A stretch of DNA of 64,000 nucleotides from Tritrichomonas musculus (Eukaryota; Parabasalia; Tritrichomonadida; Tritrichomonadidae), in NCBI GenBank assembly GCA_039105265.1, contig JAPFFF010000017.1, forward strand, positions 1,426,001 through 1,490,000, in the 5' to 3' direction. The translations under genes and the position numbers were made by a program. Positions 42,901 to 52,421 of this stretch are shown piece after piece. Below the pieces are notes generated by a model. The model was not told the DNA's origin, did no database searches, and saw only the letters and a list, made by a program, of their open reading frames with translations. Position 1 is the first letter of the stretch. The number at the start of each line of letters is the position of its first letter.

Positions 42901-45565
42901 TGGTAAATGATTTGAATGGATCTTCTTCTTCTTCTTTGGGTTGAGTAGTGATAGGTTTAGTGTTAAGAGTCATATTTGAAAATGGATCGTCTTCTGGTTC
43001 TTGATTTGATTTTCGATTACTAATAATGTTAGCAAATGGATCTTCATTTTCATCATGTGTTGTTACGTTATCTCCAGCATTAGAATTGTTTTGTTTATTT
43101 GATGGAATTACATTTGCAAATGGGTCGTCATCTTCTTTAATTTCATTTGGTTGGTTTGTTTTATTTGATCTAGAAGCAAAATCCGAAAATGGATCATCTT
43201 CATTTTCATCACTGCTACTTTCTTTCTTTTGTGGTTTATTTCTATTAGATAAATTAAGGCTATTTGAAAATGGATCATCGTTAGCAAGATCAATTGAATT
43301 TGGTTTATTTTGGGCTTTGCGGACTGCAACAGAAAATGGATCTTCATCTTCTTCATTATTTCCATCTTTTTCTTGTTGGATATTGTTGATTCTGATTGAA
43401 TTTGAAAATGGATCATCGTTAGCAAGATCAATTGAATTTGGTTTATTTTGGGCTTTACGAACTGCAGCAGAAAATGGATCTTCATCTTCTTCGTTGTTTT
43501 CTTCTTTTTTCTGTTGATTATTATTGGCTTGGAATGCATTTGAAAATGGATCATCGTTAGCAAGATCAATTGAATTTGGTTTATTTTGGGCTTTACGAAC
43601 TGCAGCAGAAAATGGATCTTCATCTTCTTCATTATTTCCATCTTTTTCTTGTTGGATATTGTTGATTCTGATTGAATTTGAAAATGGATCGTGTTCTTCT
43701 TTAGGTTGAGTAGGTTTGGAATTAAGAACTATATTTGAAAATGGATCGTCTTCTGGTTCTTGATTTGATTTCTGTTTTTGATTTTGATTATTTATAATGT
43801 TAGCAAAGGGATCTTCATCTTCATCATGTGCGGTTATGTTCCCTGAGTTGGAATTATTTTGATTATTTGATGGAATCGAATTTGCAAATGGATCATATTC
43901 ATCAAAATCATTTGCGTTTTCTTCTTTCTTTGATTGATTTATATTAGATAAATTAAGTGCATTCGAAAATGGATTGTCATTAGCAAGATCAAATGAATTG
44001 AATTTTTTCTTTGTAGCCTCACGAGTTACAGATGAAAATGGATCTGCAAGATCTTCATTATTGTTTTCGTCTTTTCCTTGTTGGTTATTGCTGATTTCGG
44101 CCAAATTTGAGAATGGATCGTCTTCTGGTTCTTGATTTGATTTCTGTTTTTGATTTTGATTATTAATAATGTTAGCAAAGGGATCTTCATCTTCATCATG
44201 TGTAGTTATATTCCCTGAGTTGGAATTATTTTGATTATTTGATGGAATTGAATTTGCAAATGGATCATATTCATCAAAATCATTTGCATTTTCTTCTTTC
44301 TTTGATTGATTTATATTAGATAAATTAAGTGCATTCGAAAATGGATCATTGTTGGTAATATCAAACGAATTGAATTTTTTCTTTGTAGCCTCACGAGTTA
44401 TAGATGAAAATGGATCTTCGTCGTCATCTTCTTCTTTTTCTTGTTGATTATTGTTGGGTTTGATCGAATTTGAAAATGGATTGTCATTAGCAAGATCAAA
44501 TGAATTGAATTTTTTCTTTGTAGCCTCACGAGTTACAGATGAAAATGGATCTGCAAGATCTTCATTATTGTTTTCGTCTTTTCCTTGTTGGTTATTGTTG
44601 ATTTCGGCCAAATTTGAGAATGGATCGTCTTCTGGTTCTTGATTTGATTTCTGTTTTTGATTTTGATTATTAATAATGTTAGCAAAGGGATCTTCATCTT
44701 CATCATGTGTAGTTATATTCCCTGAGTTGGAATTATTTTGATTGTTTGATGGAATTATATTTGAAAATGGATCATCGTCTTCTTCTTTATTTTCGTTTCG
44801 TATATTATTTTGGTTTGGTTTAGGAATCGAATTTGCAAATGGATCATATTCATCAAAATCATTTGCATTTTCTTCTTTCTTTGATTGATTTATATTAGAT
44901 AAATTAAGTGCATTCGAAAATGGATCATTGTTGGTAATATCAAACGAATTGAATTTTTTCTTTGTAGCCTCACGAGTTATAGATGAAAATGGATCTTCGT
45001 CGTCATCTTCTTCTTTTTCTTGTTGATTATTGTTGGGTTTGATCGAATTTGAAAATGAGTCGCCATTGGCGAGATCAAATGAATTAGCTTTATTTTTATT
45101 AGCTTCCTTAACTACAGCAGAAAATGGATCTTCGTCATCATCATTTTTGTTTTCTATATTTGCATGTTGTTGTAATCTGGTATTATTAAAAGCTTTGATT
45201 TGACTTGTAAATGGATCTTCTTCATCCATTGGTTGAGCATTCATTTGACTAATATGAGTCACATTGGAAAACGGATCATCTTCAAGTGCTTGATTTGACT
45301 GTCTATTTTGATTATTATAAATAACGTTAGCAAAAGGATCTTCTTCTTCTTCTTTCGTTGTTATGCTATTTCTGGTGCTTGAATTGTTTTGATTATGTAA
45401 TGAAATTGCATTTGAAAAAGGATCTTCGTCATCATTTATTTGTTTCATCATTTTATTAGCTTTATGAACAGAAATCGCAAATGGATCATCGTCCTCATTT
45501 TCAGCGTTATATTGTTCTCTTTCTGGTTGATTTATATTGGCTGAATTAATGAACGATGTGTTCAT
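36995..45565 (-). CDS. Giant DPF-repeat protein (2856 residues), probable endocytic adaptor hub
   Basis: One uninterrupted frame with an ATG at 45565. Almost the whole chain is disordered low-complexity sequence in which Asp-Pro-Phe recurs every 10-25 residues, well over a hundred times, usually as (D/N)DPFA or DPFS. Residues 1 to about 1350 are Asn/Asp/Glu/Gln-rich and contain larger duplicated blocks, for example the segment with TREATKKKFNSFD three times or more. Residues of about 2045-2180 are a run of 11-residue units, NDPFAxAPKVx. The last 220 residues lack DPF and are Lys/Ser/Glu-rich. In animals and yeast, DPF/W motifs bind the AP-2 alpha appendage and related ears in clathrin coats, so a coat-binding scaffold is the natural inference. 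No folded ANTH, ENTH, EH or UIM domain is visible. Confidence 0.85.
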   Translation of the reverse strand: MNTSFINSANINQPEREQYNAENEDDDPFAISVHKANKMMKQINDDEDPFSNAISLHNQNNSSTRNSITTKEEEEDPFANVIYNNQNRQSNQALEDDPFSNVTHISQMNAQPMDEEDPFTSQIKAFNNTRLQQHANIENKNDDDEDPFSAVVKEANKNKANSFDLANGDSFSNSIKPNNNQQEKEEDDDEDPFSSITREATKKKFNSFDITNNDPFSNALNLSNINQSKKEENANDFDEYDPFANSIPKPNQNNIRNENKEEDDDPFSNIIPSNNQNNSNSGNITTHDEDEDPFANIINNQNQKQKSNQEPEDDPFSNLAEINNNQQGKDENNNEDLADPFSSVTREATKKKFNSFDLANDNPFSNSIKPNNNQQEKEEDDDEDPFSSITREATKKKFNSFDITNNDPFSNALNLSNINQSKKEENANDFDEYDPFANSIPSNNQNNSNSGNITTHDEDEDPFANIINNQNQKQKSNQEPEDDPFSNLAEISNNQQGKDENNNEDLADPFSSVTREATKKKFNSFDLANDNPFSNALNLSNINQSKKEENANDFDEYDPFANSIPSNNQNNSNSGNITAHDEDEDPFANIINNQNQKQKSNQEPEDDPFSNIVLNSKPTQPKEEHDPFSNSIRINNIQQEKDGNNEEDEDPFSAAVRKAQNKPNSIDLANDDPFSNAFQANNNQQKKEENNEEDEDPFSAAVRKAQNKPNSIDLANDDPFSNSIRINNIQQEKDGNNEEDEDPFSVAVRKAQNKPNSIDLANDDPFSNSLNLSNRNKPQKKESSSDENEDDPFSDFASRSNKTNQPNEIKEDDDPFANVIPSNKQNNSNAGDNVTTHDENEDPFANIISNRKSNQEPEDDPFSNMTLNTKPITTQPKEEEEDPFKSFTNNNTNNDPFSNPININNNQHGKEENNDNDEDPFSAAVRKAQSKPNSIDLANDDPFSNTFNLSNKNKPQQEENSSDENEDDPFANSIKKTNKLNKVDDNDPFANIIPSNRNNSNTENQTATKDEDEDPFANIISNNQNRKQNQEPEDDPFSNIVANPKPIAQPKEDEDPFKSFTNTQSNNDDPFTNPIIMNNNQQKHEENKEDEDPFSAAVRKAQNNNNSFDLSKDDPFSNALNISNKNKQQQEKNSSDENDDDPFANVAHKASTKSKQNENGDEEDPFANVIPLNKQNNTSTGNSLTTNDEDEDPFANIISNNQNRKQNQEPEDDPFSNIVANPKPIAQPKEDEDPFKSFTNTQSNNDDPFTNPIIMNNNQQKHEENKEDEDPFSAAVRKAANNKTNPIDDNDPFANVIKAPNNNQPGKEENSDENDDDPFAASIRNANKLKKQKEVKDEEDPFANAILLNNKNNTISNNDENDPFSNASTKNPEEDLFKSATSNSSDPFANATFTHDKPSNDPFANAEVMTKKELEQKIETNEENEDPFASATVKKRKQSEGGDDPFDLIARKSAHKMRFNRDSFSKSDKKEEEKEDNDDDPFLQSMRNRKNISTDETNDPFASAVLAQKEKNNENNDSENNPFENATIKTDDPFKEARRKQVTIVQNNANKQKEEEKTPQPQKESDENDIFAKASKTRSSEITDDPFAVALNQRNMNSDSRQSFDDSSDPFANAKEASSDPFANIRAETGNDPFSSVKAEAQKDPFANAKEASNDPFTIRPKAALIKQSSSMFTSQLPKLVSEKNEKVAKNSSDSDEEPATPSIEPKQSKVRFDADPFASKPNQNSSISDPFAKSPQSNSSSDPFAKVPQSSNDPFSIANTAASDPFGKVFMVNKDGNDPFAESSLSAVQKNDPFATTPKVQNDPFVNAQKDQQDPFASPISNDPFSPKNSHIVLTNPNLDDEIERDQESEQQSEKGKKGKVKINDAFYDEDHFSSPESQDKKRHIYKTDEGKLFTLKPPNIDDPFMNQPKAGDPFKAKPNNVVPNKVKEVAKNSSDESDEDEKGSAGNINSFDRNEVSKPARKSSNDPFAEPPSSQSEDELAAEPFPSLSKKNEVINDPFGTSARRVQKDPFSSTPKTQPDPFAKKPQTGSSSEKEKEEDKSKSNDPFASAPKVSNDPFAAAPKVVNDPFASAPKVSNDPFAAAPKVVNDPFASAPKVSNDPFAAAPKVSNDPFAAAPKVVNDPFANAPKVANDPFAAAPKVVNDPFANAPKVSNDPFANAPKVVNDPFANAPKVANDPFSTAPSSAAKSQEKDNDPFASSPKVVNDPFAAPPSSSSKKKSKKHSKDKEPFTTPGRSTNDPFAAIPSPSPVSQEKESKDPFSQPPSASKAQEKSKEKDNDPFADQPKLSNDPFAAAPKSSNNPFAAPPSFAFATPDASKSSNDPFGAAPSSSAASESKEKESNDPFASSPKLSNDPFAAPPSSSSSSSLSKKQDKERSDDPFADKPKLSNDPFAAAPKNSNNPFAAPASYSFDKKDEYYNDPFAAPPSLSRSESKESNKNSNDPFASAPKASNDPFAAPPSTITTKAEANSADPFAAPPSSSLAAKTGSSSNDPFASSPRASNDPFATPPPSSLAPKNEINISNKSNDPFGAPPKSSDDPFAAPPKSSDDPFGAPPKSSDDPFAAPPPSKEASQSKQQKNPFNSVSFSSQNDPFKSSMNASMSNPFSTAASPAPRVSQSDDQLSNENESSESEPKKKKKKSHGTDDNDSKSKSSKSSSKKDSKKKKADDDSDSPHKNDKVEKSSTKDKKKSKDHDSDKKHSKSKAAKESSDSSKTAEDTSESPLPSLNNPFAQKVSASNDNLEAAAKPESNNLFASPRTRGGLFASSAIKSPSSTTAFRRHSIKPKVGKSLLQMDEEPKPSEDDEKEKKKSKKKKDKDEEKEKEKDKEKEEEKPKRKRRITDEGTKSSKSKSKPK

Positions 45566-46263
45566 TTGTAAATTAATTGTTATTTTGAGAATTTTTTTTG
45601 AAAATTTATTTTGAAATACAAAAGCAATGTCAAAAGAATTATTTTGTGAAATTTTATTATCTTATTATATGAACTTGCTTAATGGGAAAGTTTGACCAAA
45701 GAGGTATAAATATGAATTTTTTTATGATAAATAATACTACTATTTTATATATTAAAATACTTTTATATTTTAAATTTTATTTAATAGAAATAAATTTGTC
45801 AATAATATTTGAGAATTAATTTAATATCTTATTAATATACTGAGTTATGTAAAAATAATCATTCCGAAAAATTTGAAAGAAATTCAAAAAATCTGCTAAG
45901 TAGAATTAACTCTAATTAACATAAAAAATAAGTTTTTAATCAAAAAACTATTAAATTCAAAAAAAATGTATAAGTTTGAATATTGAAATTCTTTTATCAA
46001 ATTTAAGAAGAAACTCGGATTTGTAACTTTTTAAATAACAATTTTTATACAATTTCAATTGATTGAAATTTTCAGTGTGAAGTTTTTCAAATACTTTTCA
46101 AAAAACTTTTCATGTATTTCATTTTGTAACAGAATGTTTTATATGATCATTTAAATAAAGCAATAGCCTATTATCATGGAATGGCATTATATTCAATTGT
46201 AATTAATATTATTATTAATTGGTTTGGCTCAGTTTTCATTTTATTTCGTTGTAAAAGGCAATT

Positions 46264-46613
46264 AGGCTTGTTTTATCTCGATAATCGGTATCAATTATCA
46301 GGATATATAAAATTTTTGATAACAAAATTATTAATTTGATAATAGATCTCGATATCAATTATCTAGAAAAAAAATTTAATAAAGTATTCAAATTTTTTAG
46401 GAATAAAAAAATACAAATATATTTGTTTATAATAAATTTTAACTAATAAAAAATGAGAATATATGTTTTATCTAAATGTTGTACTATTTCATAAAGAGAA
46501 AAATTAAATCTAATAATTGTTAGCAAGTGATAAATGTCTGATAATGAATGATAATAAAATATCTAACCTAAAAAAATGTCCATTCTGATATCGATCATCA
46601 AAATAACATGCCT
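46264..46613. mobile_element. MITE of 350 bp, Mutator-like, 10-bp target duplication
   Basis: Exact 10-bp copies of AAAGGCAATT flank it (46254-46263 and 46614-46623). The inverted ends are AGGCTTGTTTTATCTCGAT and, complemented, AGGCATGTTATTTTGATGATC. The interior is rich in GATATC and ATCGAT words. It shares end and interior words with the MITE at 20738, so both belong to one family. Confidence 0.85.
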
Positions 46614-46710
46614 AAAGGCAATTAATTAAAAAAATAATTTAGATAAAACATGATAATAATTGTAATAAAGAAGAATAAACTATTTTTTTAAATAGAGAGG
46701 AACGATTTTA

Positions 46711-47067
46711 AGGGCGTACGTCCCAAAAATGTTGTAAAATTGTCAATATTGAATAAACTCATAGAATACATCTTTCAATACTTCCAAATTATGAAAAAGT
46801 TTAGGTCAAAAATGATGATATTTGTCCTAAACGATCAAAAAATAATTGTTTTTTTGACCGATAAAATTTTACAAAATATAATTTTGAATTAAAAAAGAAA
46901 AAAAATGCATTAAAATATTTTTTTTAATATATAATCAATCTATGAATAATAAGCATTTTATTTCCTCAAAAATATAATTGATTTTTCGACTTTTTTCACT
47001 CCGAAAAAGATCAAAAATATTTGAAAAAACTCATTGAATTCTGAGCATTGAATTGGACGTACGCCCT
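46711..47067. mobile_element. MITE of 357 bp with AGGGCGTACGTCC ends, TA or TTAA target
   Basis: A perfect inverted repeat, AGGGCGTACGTCC, sits between TA dinucleotides (46709-46710 and 47068-47069). The sites can also be read as TTAA with GGGCGTACGTCC ends, so either a Tc1/mariner-like or a piggyBac-like origin is possible. No transposase is inside. Confidence 0.85.
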
Positions 47068-47069
47068 TA

Positions 47070-48800
47070 AAGAAATCTATAACGAAAAAGAATTAATTTA
47101 AAAATAATTTGAGATATAACATGAACAAATCAATTAAAAAAGTTATCGATAATAACGAGTTTGTCTGTGCTAATTATTTATCATTTATTACAAATTCGAT
47201 TTATGGTGATGTATGATATAAGTTTCATATTAAATTTGTGCAGTCTATGAGATCCTTGAGCTTTAATTGACGAGTTAACAACCATTACAGCCATAAGACA
47301 AACAATCCCAAACAAATTTTAAAAAAAAGTATTATTAAATCTCTCGATACTGGACTCTTAAGATTAGAATTAATTTATTATATCAAGAACCCAGCAATGA
47401 CAAAAGAATATATTAACGAACGCTTAACTTATTTGGGTTTTTTATTACTTCAGGAGAATATATTCTAGAACAGCATATATTTACAATGATCGTTATGACT
47501 TGGAACAATTAAATATAATCGAATAAGAAAATAATGCGAGTTTATTATCCAAGTCTACAACACAAAGATTATATCATCCAAGACTACAACACAAATTAGC
47601 AAACAAGAAAAGCCGATTTAATATAAAGAATACATCGACAAATATTCTTAAATTATATTCGTTTTATTGCCAGATTATTCTATTATCTTTTAAACCAACT
47701 ATCAAAGAAGGTAACGATAAACTGCTAATTAAACAGAGAACATATAAAAAGTTTGTTAACAAATCGTTTGTGCTAGACGGTATGATAACTTGTTTTTATG
47801 ATGGAAGCATTTACTTTACACACTGTATTGCTAAAGATAATAGCATTAAAGCCGAAGATGTAGGATCATTAGATTGTCAAATGTACCTCCTATGATTCGA
47901 AACAAAGAAGAACTTAAGACAATTAACTAAATAAAACATTCCATTAGTATTTAAAATAATAATAGGTTAAATAGAAAGAGATGTTATCAAAATTACTAAT
48001 ACATTCAAACACTGAGGAATATGTTTAATATCTTTTGGATTAAAGAGCAAAAAACTAACAGCAAAGAGTAATAAATTCTTAGATAAAAATAATAAAAGAT
48101 TAAGAAAGTGTTTTTAAGTCGTTGTTGGTATTCCAAAGGCGCACCCAAGTAGCAGAACAAGTTGTTTTAGTTTTATTTCTAAAAGCAATCAGCAGAAAGG
48201 TAATAAACCATCAGAAACCAATCGCTATGTAATTGGCTCGTAATTATTTGGTTTTTTTGCATATATATCATTTACGAACAATTTTTATTATGTTGGATGA
48301 TTTGATTAACTATTACAGAAAAAGAATTAATAGGACATTTTTATAACTATCTTTGAGATAACCACATTAAAGAGGCTCGTCTGTTGCTTCATAATTATAA
48401 CTGCTTTAATACGCTATACTCAAGATGGCTAAATAAAGACCTTCCTTCAAAAGGTTATAAGTTACAAAATGATGAGATATGTTAATATTTTAAAAACCAT
48501 ATGATAGAACTGATAAAGATAATAATAAAAGCCAAACGTAAGAAGATATATATATAACTAATAAGTAGGAAGCTATAGAAAAACAACTCCAAGTATACGC
48601 CAACAACTACCAAAAAGATTTATTAGCTACTCTAATACAATTTAATTAGGGTATTAATAAGTAAAAAAAGATTGAAAATACGCTTAAATTATTTATTAAT
48701 ATTGCCAACTCATTGATAAATTCAAAATAAATATTATTAATTTCATTTTATTTTTACACCTTAAATTGTGGCGCGAGCTCAGATTCCAAAACTGAAGGGT
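47070..48800 (+). pseudogene. Degraded coding region of unknown, probably mobile, origin
   Basis: The base composition is less AT-rich than the neighbours, and short plus-strand pieces read like protein, for example KKFVNKSFVLDGMITCFYDG near 47740-47800 and VVGIPKAHPSS near 48120. Many interruptions make it inactive. I cannot identify the family and give no reconstruction. Confidence 0.35.
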
Positions 48801-50136
48801 AATTAATCTATGAGAAGAACAAATTACGATATCTATTTAGGAAAAGATAGTAGATAGTTGATAAGCTTCTTCGAACTCTTCCTTAATTAGAAAACATTTA
48901 TTTAAATCGTATCAACATCATAATTAAATATATAAATACCTTCACATTTATTTTTTCTATCTATACAATCTATTAGTAAGCTCTATGTTCTTTGTTTTTC
49001 TATAACTTACTTACCGGAGTTTATCCTTAATGTTTTCATTTGTAGACGATAATCATGTGAGATAATCAGATATACATTAATTGTGTTTCGTTCTTTGCAT
49101 TAAATTAACGGTTGTTATTGGTTGTATTACATTATTGTTTGGATTAGCAGTTGTCCTCTCGTTGAAAGTTTACGACTTTGCTATTAGTTGTATTCGTTAA
49201 TGTTTAGATTAAAAGTTGCCATTAGTTTTCGTACATTAGAGAAATATGTTTTTTTAGTAACAGATCTTCGGGTCGTAAGTCTTCGTATTGGTCTCTTAAG
49301 AATTAAACACATTATCATTCAACTCTTCATAAATTACCATCAATTGATGATTATTATCTTTGTTTATTAATTGATTTATTCATAATTTGTCTATGATATT
49401 TATTGAGAATATTTGTGGCTAATTTTGACAAAAAAGTGGTGTTTTGGTAAAGTTATAGAGATTTACCGCAACTATCCAGATTCACTCCTGGTACGGTAAT
49501 AGGTTTTAAATGTAAACAAAAAGCAGATTCATTAAAAGAACAGTTTGTCACATTAAACATTCACTGTATTGATTTCACTACATCTTTCCCAGTCTTGTCA
49601 CTCTATCTCTCTCAATTTTTTGAAATTAAATATAAAGTAATAAAGTAAACTCTGATTCAAAGTGAATGAGACAACATTCTATTTTTTTAAATGTTTTTCA
49701 GAAACCCCATTTAGCCTGGGACAAATTGACCTTAATAATAAATTTGACCATAGCATATTCAAAAAGCTATTACAAGCCTTTGAATCCGACTTTACCAAAT
49801 ATATAAGTATTATGCTTAATATAATACTAATTTAATATGATGATTTAATTCAATTATTATTCTTAGCATATGAATAGAATATATATTAAATTTTCAATTC
49901 AATTTAATCGTCATCAATATGATTGAATCAAATTTAATCGTTTTATATTTAATTGAAAACCTAATATAATTTAAGTCTTTTTATTGATAGATTTAATATT
50001 TACTTCTAAATAGTTTTAATATTTTTAATAAATAAAATGATTTTCAATCTTTACTTGAAAACACTACAAACTTTTTCATTGAGTTATCTCAAAAAGTTTT
50101 ATGAAAATTTTAGGAAAAATTAATAAAAATTTATGT
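48801..50136 (+). other. Intergenic region, no recognised gene
   Basis: Loose, diverged tandem similarity occurs at 49110-49245 (words such as ATTGGTTGTATTACATTA and ATTAGTTGTATTCGTTAA). The small frame at 49188-49370 is not convincing. The 3' flank of the ribosomal protein gene contains TCAAAAAGTT (50089-50098). Confidence 0.5.
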
Positions 50137-50526
50137 TTACTTGCGTTCACGTGAACGAATACGTTCTGAAACTGTGATACCTTCCATTCCGCCAAGGCCG
50201 ATAGCTTCGAGCATTGCTTTTGTATCTGGATCAATTGAAATTGATGGTTGATTGAGTGATGATTCAGTTGGCATCCAGTTATCACGCTTTTCACGTTCTT
50301 CTTCTTGAAGCTTGAATGAAATGTTACGAACTGGTCCACGTTCGAGACGGCGCATAAGGTGTGTAACGTACCCGGCAATCTTATTTCGCATACGCTTGGA
50401 TGGGATTGTTGCAACTTCGTCGCAGACGCGTTTGTTATCTTGGAAATCAAAGCTTAATTGTCCATAAAAACGCTCGATGATAAGACGAGCAGCTCTTTTT
50501 GTTGTCTTTGTACGAATTCGGCCCAT
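50137..50526 (-). CDS. RPS17: Small-subunit ribosomal protein eS17
   Basis: 129 residues from [20 protein letters not shown]. The ATG at 50526 is chosen because all eukaryotic eS17 proteins start MGR(V/I)RTKT; an upstream in-frame ATG at 50541 would add only five residues. Conserved words follow in order: [53 protein letters not shown] and DNWMPTESS. The length matches the family (about 130). It is part of the 40S subunit head. A pyrimidine run (CCTTTTTTTC) directly precedes the start, as in many ribosomal protein leaders. Confidence 0.97.
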   Translation of the reverse strand: MGRIRTKTTKRAARLIIERFYGQLSFDFQDNKRVCDEVATIPSKRMRNKIAGYVTHLMRRLERGPVRNISFKLQEEEREKRDNWMPTESSLNQPSISIDPDTKAMLEAIGLGGMEGITVSERIRSRERK

Positions 50527-51091
50527 TGAAAAAAAGGCCAAGCCATATGACGGTTTCTCATAAATTAATTTTTTATTTTTATATCACATTTCTCAGTTAT
50601 TTTCCTCTTTGTATTATTTAATGTTAAAAATCAATTTTAATAAACATTTACAATAATATATATTTTTTTTTAATTCTTTTCTCTGAAAACTTAGATTTTA
50701 TTAAGCGATTGAAATATTTTGAAAACAATACGATCGTCTCCATCTTAAAAAGTTAAAAAATACATATAATGAGAATTTATCAATTGGTTTGCGAGCAATG
50801 AATATAACAATGATAGATTTGATTATCCATTTCATATTCGATGTTAAATTTCCTTTTTCTTGTATAGATGGATAAAAAAAGAATACATAATACCATTTAC
50901 TTCAATTTTTCTTCATTACATTTTTAATTAAATTATGTATTAAATGGAATTACTGCAATAGCATGTAAAAAAAAATATTATTCCAATATCCTAATAACGT
51001 ATAATGCTTGGAGACAATTTCTGAAATGGTCAATATTTTAAGAAGAAAAATTGAATATGCCGAAAATTTAATTGAACCAATTTAATATCAT

Positions 51092-52264
51092 ATGAAATCT
51101 AATTATCGCAAAGCTCTTCTCACTTTTGAGCTTAAGGTTCGTCGTCGTGAGTTTTCTGATTCTTATGCAATTGCTTGCAATATTCTTAATCTTTTTCAAA
51201 ATGCCATTAAAAAGGTTTCAACACCAGAAGAAATCAAACTTGTTTTCAACGATTTAGCTCAGCAACTTCAAGAACATTTTCCTTATAATGTTATGATTAA
51301 CAACGTTTGTAGTATTTTAAAAGCACGACTTAATGAACAACTCGAAGAAGATTCCAGAATTAAAGATACTCACTCCAAAAAATCAGTGTATGAATATCCT
51401 TTCAGCCAATCTATAAGTAACGATCTCAATAAAACAGGGGAGGTTTCTATAGAACGAAGACAAAAAGGGAATGATTTTTTTGATCGATCAAAATTTATTC
51501 CAAAATCACACTCAAAATCTTTTTTAAATATGCTTGTGTTTCAAAATGCTTCCACTCCTAAAACTAGTGAAGTTGAAAGTGATGGGAGCAATAATCCTCC
51601 TGAGGCATCATTAAAAATTGGAATGCTGGAAGAAATTGATCTTCTTTATTCAAATCTTACAGCATCATATAAATCAATTGCAAAAAATGCATCAAGCTTT
51701 CTGTTCCCTCATGATATTGTTTTAACACTTGGATATAGTAAAACCATTTTGGATTTCATTTCTGAATCACATGCTAATTTCACTATTTTTGTTACAGAAA
51801 GAGCTCCTGAATACGATGGACTTAAAATGGCAGAGGAACTAAAACAAACCAAAAATAATGTTATTGTTATTCCTGATTCAGCAGTTTTTGCAGTTCTTCC
51901 AAAAGTAAGCAAAATTATTATACCTGTTTTTTCTGTTCTAGCAAACGGTGGTGTAGTCAGCTATTCTTTATCACACTCTGTTGCATTAGCAGCTAAACAC
52001 TACTCGACACCATTCATTGCACTCTACTGGTCTTTAAAACTTACAGATAGGATGCCACTTCCTGGAAAATTTTTCACGACTTTACACCAACCATCACAAA
52101 TTTTCCGTAAAACCGATCCAACAGTTTCAAATGTTGTTGCAATGAATATTGAATATGATTATATCCCACCAGAGCTCATAACTCTCTTCATTAACGAGGA
52201 AGGAGCTCATTCAACAGCAGATGTGTTCAATCTTGTCCTTCAAATGTACGGCGAAGATGAATAG
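51092..52264 (+). CDS. EIF2B2: Translation initiation factor eIF2B, beta subunit
   Basis: 390 residues. The N-terminal helical part (about 1-90) is followed by a variable Ser-rich insert (about 95-165) and the Rossmann-like half of the eIF2B alpha/beta/delta family. Family words include HDIVLTLGYSKTILDFI, ITIFVTERAPEYDG-like FTIFVTERAPEYDGLKMAEEL, IPDSAVFAVLPKVSKIIIP and ANGGVVSYSLSHSVALAAKH. The C-terminal YDYIPPELITLFINEEG is close to the beta-subunit signature YDYVPPELITLFISNIGG, which points to beta rather than alpha or delta. In the eIF2B decamer these subunits form the regulatory core that senses eIF2 phosphorylation while recycling eIF2-GDP. Confidence 0.93.
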   Translation: MKSNYRKALLTFELKVRRREFSDSYAIACNILNLFQNAIKKVSTPEEIKLVFNDLAQQLQEHFPYNVMINNVCSILKARLNEQLEEDSRIKDTHSKKSVYEYPFSQSISNDLNKTGEVSIERRQKGNDFFDRSKFIPKSHSKSFLNMLVFQNASTPKTSEVESDGSNNPPEASLKIGMLEEIDLLYSNLTASYKSIAKNASSFLFPHDIVLTLGYSKTILDFISESHANFTIFVTERAPEYDGLKMAEELKQTKNNVIVIPDSAVFAVLPKVSKIIIPVFSVLANGGVVSYSLSHSVALAAKHYSTPFIALYWSLKLTDRMPLPGKFFTTLHQPSQIFRKTDPTVSNVVAMNIEYDYIPPELITLFINEEGAHSTADVFNLVLQMYGEDE

Positions 52265-52421
52265 ATGAACCATTTGTATATCAAATTTATAAAAATAAAG
52301 ATATTTAGAATTTTTTTCATTGATTTATTCAAATATAAAAATTTCATGAAAAGTGTACGTTAAGATAGGTGAAAAAAGTGATATGATGTTCTTTCTATTA
52401 ATTTTTGAATATCAATATAAT

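Noticed and set aside
36967-44642. Many open frames on both strands opposite or offset to the DPF gene
   Set aside because: They mirror the repetitive DPF coding sequence (for example ANGSF-type repeats are the reverse reading of DPF codons) and have no independent signals.
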